A stretch of 64,000 bases of DNA, taken from the NCBI RefSeq assembly GCF_016918765.2, contig NZ_CP092104.1:186001-250000 (forward strand). The letters are read 5' to 3'. The translations under genes and the position numbers were made by a program. Below, one piece after another: positions 28,448 to 37,177 of the stretch. The DNA is from Flagellatimonas centrodinii. Lineage in GTDB: Bacteria; Pseudomonadota; Gammaproteobacteria; Nevskiales; Nevskiaceae. Positions within the stretch are counted from its first letter, which is position 1. The number at the start of each line of letters is the position of its first letter. The notes beneath the pieces are model-generated. The model saw only the letters and a list, made by a program, of their open reading frames with translations, did no database searches and was not told the DNA's origin.

Positions 28448-28473
28448 AAAAAGCCCGGCACTGGGCCGGGCTT
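28448..28473 (-). terminator. Rho-independent terminator of the hns-like gene
   Basis: Minus strand: AAGCCCGGC, loop CCAGT, GCCGGGCTT, followed by TTT. It lies about 20 bp after the stop of the H-NS-family gene. Confidence 0.85.
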
Positions 28474-28491
28474 GTTCACTGCAGCGGATGC

Positions 28492-28788
28492 TCAGCCGAT
28501 CAGAAACGATGCCCGCGACTTGCCGGCAGCCTCGGCCTCGGCCAGCCAACGCGGCGAACGACCGCGGCCGGTCCAGGTTTCGCCGGTGGCCGGGTTGCGA
28601 TACTTCGGCGCCACCTTGGACTTCCTGCTGCCACGACCACGCCCCTGCAGATCAGCCACGGTCAGTCCGTGGGCCGCCATCTTGTCCTTGATCTCGTTGA
28701 TCACGGACTGCAGTTCTGCGCGTCGTACGGACTCGGCTTCCTGCTTGAGGTCTTCAATCTGCTTGAGAATATCCTGATACCGGGCCAT
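28492..28788 (-). CDS. H-NS family nucleoid-associated protein
   Basis: 98 residues. An N-terminal coiled-coil oligomerisation region (about 1-45) and a basic linker (GRGRGSRKSK) precede the C-terminal DNA-binding loop TWTGRGRSPRWL (71-82), the Q/RGR-type motif that inserts into AT-rich minor groove. It resembles the short Bv3F/XrvA-like H-NS proteins. In a genome this GC-rich it would be expected to silence AT-rich acquired DNA. It is separate from secF by 68 bp containing a promoter and a perfect inverted repeat. Confidence 0.92.
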   Translation of the reverse strand: MARYQDILKQIEDLKQEAESVRRAELQSVINEIKDKMAAHGLTVADLQGRGRGSRKSKVAPKYRNPATGETWTGRGRSPRWLAEAEAAGKSRASFLIG

Positions 28789-28814
28789 TTATTCATCCAT
28801 ATTGAGGTGAAGCG

Positions 28815-28836
28815 GGCGTGCATATTAATGCACGCC
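28815..28836. promoter_or_regulatory. Perfect 9-bp inverted repeat at the hns promoter (operator-like)
   Basis: GGCGTGCAT, spacer ATTA, ATGCACGCC. It overlaps the proposed -10 of the hns-like gene and ends 27 bp before its start codon. No T-run follows on either strand, so it is a poor terminator for secF and a better operator. Confidence 0.5.
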
Positions 28837-28851
28837 ATCGGCGCTTTACAA
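28822..28851 (-). promoter_or_regulatory. Candidate sigma-70 promoter of the hns-like gene
   Basis: Minus strand TTGTAA (28846-28851), 18-bp spacer, TAATAT (28822-28827). The -10 lies inside the inverted repeat at 28815-28836. Confidence 0.45.
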
Positions 28852-28856
28852 CGGGA

Positions 28857-29786
28857 TCAAGGGGTTTCGTCGATCTCTTCGTCCTGGGGCGGCAATAGAT
28901 CTTCCCGGGTCACGCCCAATACCAACACCATCGAGCTGGCAATAAAGACGGAGGAATAGGTGCCTACCAGAATGCCGACAATCAACGCGATGGAAAACCC
29001 GTGCACGGCGCTGCCGCCGAGAAAGAACAGTGCCGTCAGCACGAACAGGGTGGTGCCGCCGGTCACAATGGTCCGGGCCAGGGTCTGGTTGACCGACAGG
29101 TTCACCACATCAACGGTGGATGCACGCCGCTGGTCGATGAAGTTTTCGCGAATACGGTCATACACCACGATAGTGTCATTCAGCGAGTATCCGATCAGCG
29201 CCAGAATGGCGGCAAGAACCGTCAAATCGAATTCAATCCCGAGCAACGCAAACCAGCCGAGCACCAGAAATGCATCGTGAACGGTGGCAACAATCGATCC
29301 CACGGCGAATTTCCATTCAAACCGGAATGCCACGTAAATCAGAATGCCGATAATCGCGAACAGTGCCGCCAGCGCACCGTCAGTGGCCAGCTCATCGCCC
29401 ACCTGCGGACCAACGAACTCGACTCGCCGCACTTCCAGTGCCGGACCATCGGCCGACAGGGCCTCGAGAATACGAGTGGAAATCTGGCCGGCCCCCTCCG
29501 CCGCATCCGGACCCAAGCGGATCATGACGTCGGTTGACGAGCCGAAATACTGAACGGTCGCCCCGGTCAGGCCAGCATCGTCGAGGCGGGCCCGTACCGG
29601 ATCAAGTGCCACCGACTCGGCATAGACCACCTCAACCAGTACGCCGCCGCTGAAGTCGAGGCCGAAATTGAGACCTCGCAGACCGACCAGCGCCAGCGAA
29701 ACCAGCGTCGTGACCACGGCAAACGCCAGCATCGGACGCCGAATCGCCATGAAATTGATGTTGGGGACACGCGACAGCAAACGCAT
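28857..29786 (-). CDS. secF: Protein translocase subunit SecF
   Basis: Six-helix RND-like partner of SecD that uses the proton gradient to complete protein export, 309 residues. TM1 is near 18-36, followed by GLDFSGGVLVEV and the periplasmic P1 domain. The C-terminal helix block contains GYSLNDTIVVYDRIREN and SVNQTLARTIVTGGTTL, both SecF signatures. It lies 11 bp after secD. Confidence 0.96.
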   Translation of the reverse strand: MRLLSRVPNINFMAIRRPMLAFAVVTTLVSLALVGLRGLNFGLDFSGGVLVEVVYAESVALDPVRARLDDAGLTGATVQYFGSSTDVMIRLGPDAAEGAGQISTRILEALSADGPALEVRRVEFVGPQVGDELATDGALAALFAIIGILIYVAFRFEWKFAVGSIVATVHDAFLVLGWFALLGIEFDLTVLAAILALIGYSLNDTIVVYDRIRENFIDQRRASTVDVVNLSVNQTLARTIVTGGTTLFVLTALFFLGGSAVHGFSIALIVGILVGTYSSVFIASSMVLVLGVTREDLLPPQDEEIDETP

Positions 29787-29797
29787 GAAACCGCCCC

Positions 29798-31648
29798 TCA
29801 GACCGGCAGGTCGCGCAGCGACCGGCGGGCAAACAGAAGATGAACCAGCGCCCGGCTGGCAACAATCGCGGTGAACATCGAGGTGACGATACCGATCGAC
29901 AGGGTCACGGCGAAGCCCTTCACCGGACCGCTGCCGAGCGCGAACAGCACGACGGCCGCGATCAACGTGGTCAGCTGGGAGTCGGCGATGGTGAGGAAGG
30001 CCCGGCCGTAGCCGGATTCGATCGCCTCATGCGGCGCGGCTCCCCCCGCCAATTCCTCGCGAATACGCTCGTAAATCAGGACGTTGGCGTCTACCGCCAT
30101 GCCCAGCGTCAGGACCACACCGGCAATCCCGGGCATGGTCAGGGTCGCCTGGATGGCGGACATCACCGCCACCACCAACACCAGGTTGAGCAGCAACGCC
30201 ACGTTCGCGACCAGTCCGAAGACGTTGTAGTAGACCGCCATGAACAGCATGACCGCGACCAGGCCGATCAGCGCGGCCATCTGCCCCTGGGCGATGTTGT
30301 CAGCGCCCAGGCTGGGGCCGACGGTCCGCTCCTCGATGATCTCGACCGGGGCCGCCAATGCACCGGCCCGCAGCAGCAGCGACAGGTCATGGGCCTCCTT
30401 GCTGGTCAGCCCGGTGGTCTGGAAGCGCTTGCCGAAAACGCCGCGGACGGTGGCAATCGAGATCACTTCCTCGATTTCGCGCTGTTCCCGCATCGGCTCG
30501 CCCTTGGCGTTGTAGTTGGTCACCACCTCGCGCTCACGGAACAGCACCGCCATCGGCTTGCCGACGTTGTTCTCGGTAAACGCGAACATGCGCTTGGCGC
30601 CGGCGCCGTCGAGCGTCACGCTGACCGCCGGCTGGCCGTTCTCGTCAACCGTCGCCGAGGCATCAATCAGCTGCGAGCCCGCAGCAATGGTCTCCCGCAT
30701 CAACAGCACCGGGCGGTTGCCCTCGCGGGTAAAGAACAGTTCGGTCCCCGGCGGCGCCAACCCGGTGGCGGCGGCCGCATTGGCATCGGCCTCCGAGACC
30801 GCGCGGTATTCAAGGGTAGCGGTCGCCCCCAACAGATCCTTCACCCGCGAGGTGTCCTGCACACCGGGCAACTGCACGACAATGCGCGCCTCGCCCTGGC
30901 GCTGCACCACCGGCTCTGCCACGCCCAACTGGTTGACACGGTTGCGCAGCGTGGTGAGGTTCTGTCGCACCGCAAAATCGACCAGCCGCTTGGCCTCGGC
31001 CTCGGACAGCTGCACCGACAGCTTCAAGGGGTCGTCGGGCGACGGCGTCAGCTCGATCTCCGGGAATTCTTCGACGATCGCACTGCGTGCAGCCTCGGCG
31101 CGCTCAGTGTCGGGGAACTCCAGTTCGACGCCGTCGGCCACCGCCCGCCGCCCGCTGTAGCGAATGTTTTCCCGCCGAAGAAAGGCAGGCAGGTCGTTGA
31201 GGTACCGGTCCTTCGCCTTGGCACGGATATCGTCGACATCCACTTCCAGCAGGAAGTGCACGCCGCCCCGCAGGTCGAGCCCGAGATTCATCGGTCGTGC
31301 CCCCAGCCCCTGCAGCCAGTCGGGGGTTTTCGGCGCCAGATTCAGGGCGACGCCGTATCCCCGTCCCAGCGCCGGACGCAGGACGTCGGCTGCTTCCAGT
31401 TGGTCGTCGGCCGAGGCGAACCGCACCACCCACTGGTCGCCTTCAGCCTGGTTCGAAACGGCATCGATGCCGGCATCGTTCAGCGCCGTGGCGATGGTCT
31501 CACCCACCGTGGCCGGCGGTGCGCCGCCGCTGTCGAGCACCACCTGCACTGCAGGATCGTCACCGAACAGGTTGGGAGAGGCGTACACCAGCCCGACCAG
31601 CGCTACCAGCGCCAGCAGGACGAACTTCCATGTGGGATAGGGTTTCAT
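29798..31648 (-). CDS. secD: Protein translocase subunit SecD
   Basis: Large SecDF subunit, 616 residues, inner membrane with a big periplasmic region. It begins with a TM at about 8-24 (WKFVLLALVALVGLVYA) and the D1 motif LGLDLRGGVHFLLEVD. The P1 base/head domains follow, and the C-terminal five-helix block has GMAVDANVLIYERIREEL, with the conserved Asp of proton transport. Order yajC-secD-secF is conserved. Confidence 0.97.
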   Translation of the reverse strand: MKPYPTWKFVLLALVALVGLVYASPNLFGDDPAVQVVLDSGGAPPATVGETIATALNDAGIDAVSNQAEGDQWVVRFASADDQLEAADVLRPALGRGYGVALNLAPKTPDWLQGLGARPMNLGLDLRGGVHFLLEVDVDDIRAKAKDRYLNDLPAFLRRENIRYSGRRAVADGVELEFPDTERAEAARSAIVEEFPEIELTPSPDDPLKLSVQLSEAEAKRLVDFAVRQNLTTLRNRVNQLGVAEPVVQRQGEARIVVQLPGVQDTSRVKDLLGATATLEYRAVSEADANAAAATGLAPPGTELFFTREGNRPVLLMRETIAAGSQLIDASATVDENGQPAVSVTLDGAGAKRMFAFTENNVGKPMAVLFREREVVTNYNAKGEPMREQREIEEVISIATVRGVFGKRFQTTGLTSKEAHDLSLLLRAGALAAPVEIIEERTVGPSLGADNIAQGQMAALIGLVAVMLFMAVYYNVFGLVANVALLLNLVLVVAVMSAIQATLTMPGIAGVVLTLGMAVDANVLIYERIREELAGGAAPHEAIESGYGRAFLTIADSQLTTLIAAVVLFALGSGPVKGFAVTLSIGIVTSMFTAIVASRALVHLLFARRSLRDLPV

Positions 31649-31707
31649 GACACAGCACCGGCAGTCTCCCGCCAGCGCGCTCCATCAGGGGGACGAGGCG
31701 GGGACGA

Positions 31708-32037
31708 TTACAGCGCTTTCAGCGTGCCCTTCGGCAACACGCTGGTGATCGCCGGCTTCTGCACCTTGACCGCGACGTTGTCGGCGATTTCGACCGTCAC
31801 ATAGGACTCGCCGAGCTCGATCACCTTGCCGGCGAGGCCGCCACCGGTGACCACTTCGTCGCCCTTGGAGAGCGCGCCGAGCATCTGCTTGTGCTCCTTG
31901 TTCCGTTTCATCTGCGGACGGATCAACATGAAATAGAACAGCACCACCAACAGGATCAGCGGAAAGAACTGCATGAACGCGTTGGGCTGCGCAGCGGCCT
32001 GTTGGGCGTGGGCAGCGGGGATCAACCAGTCGAGCAC
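31708..32037 (-). CDS. yajC: Preprotein translocase subunit YajC
   Basis: 109-residue SecDF accessory protein with one TM (FFPLILLVVLFYFMLIRPQMKR) and a small cytoplasmic domain (LSKGDEVVTGGGLAGKV). The GTG at 32037 is used: GGAG lies 6 bases upstream and the protein then starts VLDWLIPAAHAQ as in relatives. The open frame further upstream is non-coding overlap with the patatin gene region. No tgt/queA lie upstream. Confidence 0.93.
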   Translation of the reverse strand: MLDWLIPAAHAQQAAAQPNAFMQFFPLILLVVLFYFMLIRPQMKRNKEHKQMLGALSKGDEVVTGGGLAGKVIELGESYVTVEIADNVAVKVQKPAITSVLPKGTLKAL

Positions 32038-32107
32038 CGTAAACTCCGGAAAAGGGTCATGACAGCGCCGGATTATCGCACAGCGCCCGCCGCCGCCGCC
32101 GCCGTGC

Positions 32108-33331
32108 TCAAGGCAACCGCAGGAAGGCCTCGATCTCGTCGATTCGACCATGGCTGTCGCGATACCCGAGGTCGATCAGCTCACGGGTGAACACCTGGTC
32201 GAACAGCAGATAGCTGGCAAGGTCGGCGCTCTGGGCATCCGGGGTGCCAAGGCCGTCCATCAGGTACCGGATATGCCGCGGCATGCGGTGGGACAGGGTG
32301 CGCGCCATGACGGCGATGTCGGCCGACGGCGACAGCGTCAGCGGCGCCACCACCCGCATGGGCTCGTTGACCTGCGGCGACCGCTCGGCGGCCGTTGCGA
32401 TGTGCGCCGCCACCAGCTCATTCATGCGCAGCAGGTGGTCGATATCGGCATCCAGGTGATCCAGAAAGATGGCGTTGAGAAACACCCCGCAGACCTGGGC
32501 CAGCGGCGGGCTGTGGGGCGGCGCCAGAGCACCGCCCGCCGGCGCCATTTCGGTCCGCAGCAGACGGTCGGAAATCTCGGGGCAGCGCACGCCGATGGCC
32601 AGCAGGCGATCGGCCCCCAGCCGGATGGCGGGGCTCAGGGGCGTCGTCAACCGCAGCGCGCCGTCGCCGAAATAGGGCGTGGTCCCTGCCACCGCCAGCG
32701 GAACCGGTGCGAACACAATGGGAATCGCCGCCGAGGCGCGCACGTGGTCGACCGTGATGGCCGTCGCCACCGCCACCCGCCGGCGCTTGTTCCACAGGGG
32801 CAGTCCCTCACGCCCCTGGACGAAGGTGAAGGCCTTGCCGGAGTGATAGCCGGTGGCCGTAATCGCCAGGGCATCGAGGTGCCCGTCGGCGATCGCCTGG
32901 GCGATGCGATCCAGCGGCAGGTGTCGCCCCAGGAACGCCCGCAACGGTGTGGCGTCGACCAGGGAGGCGGTACGGCCACCACCGATCAGCCCGCCCAGCG
33001 CCAGATCCACCGCCAGCCGCGCCCCGTTGCGGGCCAGTGCGGCACCGTCGGTACGGAACACGTCGGTGACCTTGAGCTGACCCCAAAGCTGCGCGAGCTG
33101 CGTGGCGCCCGCGCTGAAATCGTCGGCGAAGGCGGCCATGGCGGCACCGTTGATCGCCCCGGCCGAGGCGCCGGTGATGATGCGAAACGGCACCGGCCGA
33201 TCGCGCAGGGCCGGCAGCTCGCTGATCCGCTTCAGCACGCCGGCCTGGTAGGCCCCGCGGGCGCCGCCGGCGGTCAGTACCAGCCCGGTGGCCGGCGCCG
33301 TGGCAGGAGCAGTGGCGAGGGATCTGGGCAT
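32108..33331 (-). CDS. Patatin-like phospholipase
   Basis: 407 residues. The catalytic Ser-Asp dyad is Ser57 in GASAGA and Asp223 in FGDGAL; the oxyanion loop is TAGGARGAYQAG near the N terminus. There is no signal peptide or surface-translocation barrel, so it is probably a cytosolic or membrane-associated lipid acyl hydrolase. The ATG at 33331 is preceded by GGAGG; an in-frame GTG at 33352 lies before that site. It is divergent from the DUF1295 gene, and 70 bp upstream of yajC on the same strand. Confidence 0.87.
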   Translation of the reverse strand: MPRSLATAPATAPATGLVLTAGGARGAYQAGVLKRISELPALRDRPVPFRIITGASAGAINGAAMAAFADDFSAGATQLAQLWGQLKVTDVFRTDGAALARNGARLAVDLALGGLIGGGRTASLVDATPLRAFLGRHLPLDRIAQAIADGHLDALAITATGYHSGKAFTFVQGREGLPLWNKRRRVAVATAITVDHVRASAAIPIVFAPVPLAVAGTTPYFGDGALRLTTPLSPAIRLGADRLLAIGVRCPEISDRLLRTEMAPAGGALAPPHSPPLAQVCGVFLNAIFLDHLDADIDHLLRMNELVAAHIATAAERSPQVNEPMRVVAPLTLSPSADIAVMARTLSHRMPRHIRYLMDGLGTPDAQSADLASYLLFDQVFTRELIDLGYRDSHGRIDEIEAFLRLP

Positions 33332-33503
33332 GGTGACCTCCGGCAGGGGCACGGGCGGTGCCCGGAAGCCGAAATCGGCGCAAGTTCGATGCCAGCCGGG
33401 CCCGCCACCGTCCCGCCCTACTCCGCAAAGAGGAGGCGGCGGCGGGCCGCGACCCTGACCATGCCGTCATCACAACAGGGCACCGCCCCGGGGAGCACCA
33501 CAC

Positions 33504-34379
33504 ATGGCCGCCACATTCCGCGATCACAGTCGCATCCTGATCGCCTATCTGCTGTGCATCGCCGTCGGTGCGGCGGTGCTGCTCGGCAGCGATCTGCCGC
33601 CCCCCTGGGACAGCCTGGTCGCCGACCTTGCCGCCACCGTGGTGATCTTCGGATTCAGCCTCGCCTACCGCAATTCGAGCTTCTACGACGCCTACTGGAG
33701 CGTGATTCCGCCGCTGTTGGCGGTGTATTGGTATGTCGATTTCGAGGGCGTTGCGGTCGACCCGACGCGCGCCGTGATGGTGATTGCGCTGGTCTGGCTG
33801 TGGGGGATCCGCCTCACCGCCAACTGGGCCACCTACTGGGGCGGACTGACCCACGAAGACTGGCGCTATCCATTGGTCCGGGCGCGCGCCGGACGCTTCG
33901 GCACGCTGGCCGACTTCGCCGGCATTCATGTCTTCCCGACGGTCCAGGTGTTCCTCGGCTGCCTGCCGATCTACGCGGTCATGACCCGCGGCCAGGCGCC
34001 GCTGGGCTGGCTCGACGCCGTGGCCTTCGTCGTCACCCTGGGCGCCATCGTCATCGAAACCGTGGCGGACCTGCAGCTACACGCCTTCATCAAGCGACGC
34101 GAGCCCGGCAGCTTCATCCGCCACGGCCTGTGGGCCTGGTCGCGCCATCCCAACTACTTCGGCGAGCTGGGCTTCTGGTGGGGCCTGATGTTGTTCGGAC
34201 TGGCGGTGGCGCCGGATCAATGGTTCTGGATCGTTCCCGGTGCGCTGGCGATGACGGTGATGTTCGTCTTCGTCAGCATTCCGTTCATGGATGAGCGCAG
34301 CGTCGTGAGGCGGCCCGCGTATGCCGAGCACATGCAACGGGTCTCGGCGCTGGTGCCGCTGCCGCCGCGTCGCGACTGA
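33504..34379 (+). CDS. DUF1295 / steroid 5-alpha-reductase-like membrane protein
   Basis: 291 residues with about seven membrane helices. The C-terminal motif LWAWSRHPNYFGELGFWWG is the conserved NADPH/methyltransferase-like signature of the steroid-5-alpha-reductase and ICMT superfamily. Bacterial DUF1295 proteins are usually called oxidoreductases, but few have known substrates. No partner is obvious; patatin lies divergently upstream across 172 bp in which no clear promoter was seen. Confidence 0.85.
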   Translation: MAATFRDHSRILIAYLLCIAVGAAVLLGSDLPPPWDSLVADLAATVVIFGFSLAYRNSSFYDAYWSVIPPLLAVYWYVDFEGVAVDPTRAVMVIALVWLWGIRLTANWATYWGGLTHEDWRYPLVRARAGRFGTLADFAGIHVFPTVQVFLGCLPIYAVMTRGQAPLGWLDAVAFVVTLGAIVIETVADLQLHAFIKRREPGSFIRHGLWAWSRHPNYFGELGFWWGLMLFGLAVAPDQWFWIVPGALAMTVMFVFVSIPFMDERSVVRRPAYAEHMQRVSALVPLPPRRD

Positions 34380-34428
34380 CGCCACGGCGGCGTAAGCTGG
34401 GACTCCACCCCCGCACACGCCCGCCACC

Positions 34429-34971
34429 ATGACCGCCACGATCACCGCCGTCGAAGACTGGCTGCAGCGTGCTGTTGTCGGCCTCGGGCTGTGTCCGTTC
34501 GCCGCCCAGCCCCTGCTGCAGCGTCGCGTCCGCATCCATGTCAGCCTTGCCGACACCGTCGAGGCCTTGCTGGGAGACCTGCATGAGGAATGCGTGCGGC
34601 TGGACGAGACGCCGGTCGAAGCCCTCGAAACCACACTGATTGTCATCCCGTCGATGCTGGCCGACTTCGAGGACTACAACGATTTCCTCGATCCCGCGGA
34701 GGCGCTGCTGCGTCACTTCGGCTGGGAGGGGGTCTATCAGATCGCCAGCTTTCACCCGGACTACCGCTTCGCCGGCGTACCGGCGCATGACCCCGGCAAC
34801 CTCACCAACCGTGCGCCCTACCCGCTGCTGCACCTGCTGCGGGAAGCCAGCGTCGAGGCGGCCACCGCCACCCATCCGGACGCGGAGTCCATTCCCGAGC
34901 GCAATGTCGCACGTCTGCAGGGAATGTCGGCAGAAGCGCGACAAACGGTGTTCGGCGCCCGCGCGGGCTAA
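34429..34971 (+). CDS. DUF1415 family protein
   Basis: 180-residue soluble protein. The pattern WLQRAVVGLGLCPFA, the acidic FEDYNDFLDPAEALL, YQIASFHPDYRFAG, and NRAPYPLLHLLREASVE matches DUF1415, a family with conserved Cys, Asp and His but no known function. Conserved polar residues suggest an enzyme. The stop is 10 bp from the lipocalin start, so the two are likely in one transcript. Confidence 0.85.
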   Translation: MTATITAVEDWLQRAVVGLGLCPFAAQPLLQRRVRIHVSLADTVEALLGDLHEECVRLDETPVEALETTLIVIPSMLADFEDYNDFLDPAEALLRHFGWEGVYQIASFHPDYRFAGVPAHDPGNLTNRAPYPLLHLLREASVEAATATHPDAESIPERNVARLQGMSAEARQTVFGARAG

Positions 34972-34980
34972 GCTGAGACC

Positions 34981-35511
34981 ATGAGATACCTGTCCTGTCT
35001 ACTACTGCTGCTGAGCCTTGGAGGCTGCACAATGTTCGGCCACGGTCCCGCCCCGATCCGCACCGAGGCCTCGGTCGACCTCGAGCGCTTCATGGGCAAC
35101 TGGTACGTGATCGCCCACATCCCGACATTCATCGATCGTGACGGCCACAATCAGGTCGAGCACTATGCGTTGAACGACGATGGCAGCATTGCCACCACCT
35201 TCAGCTTCAACGCCGACAGCTTCGACGGCGAGCGCAAGGTCTACCGGCCCACGGGCTTCGTCCGCGAGGGCACCGGCAACGCCGTTTGGGGCATGCAGTT
35301 CATCTGGCCGATCAAGGCCGAGTACCGCATCGCCCACGTCGATGCCGACTATCAGATCGCCATCATCGCCCGCAGCAAACGGGATCTGGTGTGGCTGCTG
35401 GCCCGCCAGCCGACCCTGCCAGAAGACATCTATCAGCAATGGCTCGGGCGCATCGAGGCGCTGGGCTACACGCTTGACGACGTCGTCAAGGTGCCGCAGC
35501 GCGCGCCCTGA
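34981..35511 (+). CDS. blc: Bacterial lipocalin (Blc-like lipoprotein)
   Basis: 176 residues. Signal peptide with lipobox LGGC (Cys16), then the lipocalin fold with the GxW motif FMGNWYVIAHIP, the central YRIAHVDADYQIAIIAR and the C-terminal Arg region. Blc proteins sit in the outer membrane and bind lysophospholipids or fatty acids during envelope stress. This fits a neighbourhood rich in lipid enzymes. Confidence 0.9.
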   Translation: MRYLSCLLLLLSLGGCTMFGHGPAPIRTEASVDLERFMGNWYVIAHIPTFIDRDGHNQVEHYALNDDGSIATTFSFNADSFDGERKVYRPTGFVREGTGNAVWGMQFIWPIKAEYRIAHVDADYQIAIIARSKRDLVWLLARQPTLPEDIYQQWLGRIEALGYTLDDVVKVPQRAP

Positions 35512-35571
35512 CCCGGTTGGACAGCAGCCGACGTGCTGCATAGGCTGCATGGAATCCATTCCGATGCCGCC

Positions 35572-36273
35572 ATGAACCGTCCGCCACCGCTGCCCACCCC
35601 GCTCGCCAAGGTTTACAGCCTCGGTGAAGAGATCGCCCACAGTCTCAGCCACGGCCTCGGCATCGTGCTCGCCATCATCGGCCTTTGCGTGCTGGTGGCG
35701 CTGTCGGTGCGCGATGGCGACATCCGCCACGTCGTGGCCAGTGCCATCTTCGGCGGCACACTGATTCTCCTCTACACCGCATCCACGCTCTATCACAGCA
35801 TTCCGTTGCCCGAAACCAAACGGCTGCTGCGCATCATCGATCACGCCTCGATCTATCTGCTGATCGCCGGCACCTACACGCCGTTCACCCTGGTCACGCT
35901 GTCGGGCCCCTGGGGCTGGTCGCTGTTTGGCGTGACCTGGGGCCTGGCAGCGGTCGGTGTCATCTTCAAACTGTTCTTTACCGGCCGCTTCGAGAAGTTG
36001 TCACTGGTGATCTACGTCGCCATGGGCTGGTGTGGGGTGGTCGCGGCCAAACCACTGATGGCGGCATTGGCGCCCGGCGGGCTGTGGCTGCTGCTGCTCG
36101 GCGGGTTGTCGTATACCGGCGGCGTGGTGTTCTACGTGATGAAGCGGATGCCCTACCACCACGCGATCTGGCACCTGTTCGTGCTGGCGGGCAGCGTATT
36201 GCACTATTTCGCGATTCTGCTGTACGTCATCCCCGGTCCGGTCGCGATCCCGTCGATGCCGCCGACGCCATGA
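35572..36273 (+). CDS. Hemolysin III / PAQR-family membrane protein
   Basis: 233 residues, seven TM helices, related to YqfA. The signatures are HSLSHGLGI, LYHSIPL, RIIDHASIYLLIAGTYTPF and the C-terminal HAIWHLFVLAGSVLHYFAIL, whose His residues form the zinc site of the PAQR fold and are linked in this superfamily to lipid hydrolysis. It is not necessarily haemolytic. The ATG at 35572 is used over an upstream in-frame GTG. The stop overlaps the next ATG (ATGA). Confidence 0.9.
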   Translation: MNRPPPLPTPLAKVYSLGEEIAHSLSHGLGIVLAIIGLCVLVALSVRDGDIRHVVASAIFGGTLILLYTASTLYHSIPLPETKRLLRIIDHASIYLLIAGTYTPFTLVTLSGPWGWSLFGVTWGLAAVGVIFKLFFTGRFEKLSLVIYVAMGWCGVVAAKPLMAALAPGGLWLLLLGGLSYTGGVVFYVMKRMPYHHAIWHLFVLAGSVLHYFAILLYVIPGPVAIPSMPPTP

Positions 36274-37121
36274 GGACCGCCCGGCTCAACGGCTCGCAAG
36301 CACTGACGCTGGCGGCCGACATCGGTGGCGACCCGGCACAGCCGCCGGTGTTGCTGTTGCACGGCGGCGGTCAGACCCGCCACGCCTGGGTCCGGGCCTT
36401 TCGCCAGCTGGTGGCCAACGGCTACTACGTCATTTCCTATGACGCCCGCGGTCATGGCGACAGCGACTGGTCACCGGCGGGCGACTATCAGACCGAGGCG
36501 CTGGTGGCCGATCTGGAGGTGGTCCTTGCCGGACTGTCACGGCCGGCCGCACTGGTTGGCGCCTCCATGGGCGGCATCACCTCGCTGATCGCTGTGGGAC
36601 GCCGCGATCCGCCCCCGGTCACCGCGTTGGTGATGGTTGATGTGGCACCGACGCTGGAGCGACGTGGCATCGAGCACATTCGCCGGTTCATGACCGCCCG
36701 CCCGGACGGCTTCGGGTCGCTGGAGGAAGTCGCCGATGCCGTCGCCGCCTACAACCCCGACCGACCGCGACCCCGGGATGCATCCGGGCTGATGAAAAAC
36801 CTGCGGCGCGGCGATGACGGCCGGCTCTACTGGCACTGGGACCCGCGCATCATCGCCGACAGTCGTGCCGAGCATGTGGCCTATCTCGAAGCCTATGAGG
36901 CCCGCATGGAGGACGCGGCACGGCAGGTCCGGGTCCCCACCCTGCTGGTCCGCGGCAGTCACAGTGACGTGGTCAGCCCGGAAGGCGCACAACGGTTTCG
37001 GGAACTCATCCCCCAGGCCGAGGTGGTCGACGTGCAGGGGGCCGGGCACATGGTCGCCGGTGATCGCAACGATGCCTTCAATGCGGCCGTGCTGGATTTC
37101 CTCGTCCGCCACCATCGCTGA
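36270..37121 (+). CDS. Alpha/beta hydrolase
   Basis: 283 residues. Nucleophile Ser99 in the elbow VGASMGG, oxyanion motif LLHGGGQTRHAW, acid Asp in GSHSDVVSPEG and His in GAGHMVAGDRND complete the triad. It resembles haloperoxidase/epoxide-hydrolase-type esterases. No signal peptide. It is translationally coupled to the HlyIII gene through a 4-bp overlap. Substrate unknown. Confidence 0.85.
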   Translation: MRTARLNGSQALTLAADIGGDPAQPPVLLLHGGGQTRHAWVRAFRQLVANGYYVISYDARGHGDSDWSPAGDYQTEALVADLEVVLAGLSRPAALVGASMGGITSLIAVGRRDPPPVTALVMVDVAPTLERRGIEHIRRFMTARPDGFGSLEEVADAVAAYNPDRPRPRDASGLMKNLRRGDDGRLYWHWDPRIIADSRAEHVAYLEAYEARMEDAARQVRVPTLLVRGSHSDVVSPEGAQRFRELIPQAEVVDVQGAGHMVAGDRNDAFNAAVLDFLVRHHR

Positions 37122-37177
37122 GTCGCCACTGGCACCAAACTTGCAGCGAGACCTCCGGGTTTTCCGTAGGGCACTCG

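Noticed and set aside
29840-31804. Long plus-strand open frame opposite secD
   Set aside because: Antisense to secD, which is unmistakable; the translation is low-complexity (His, Gln, Gly, Arg).
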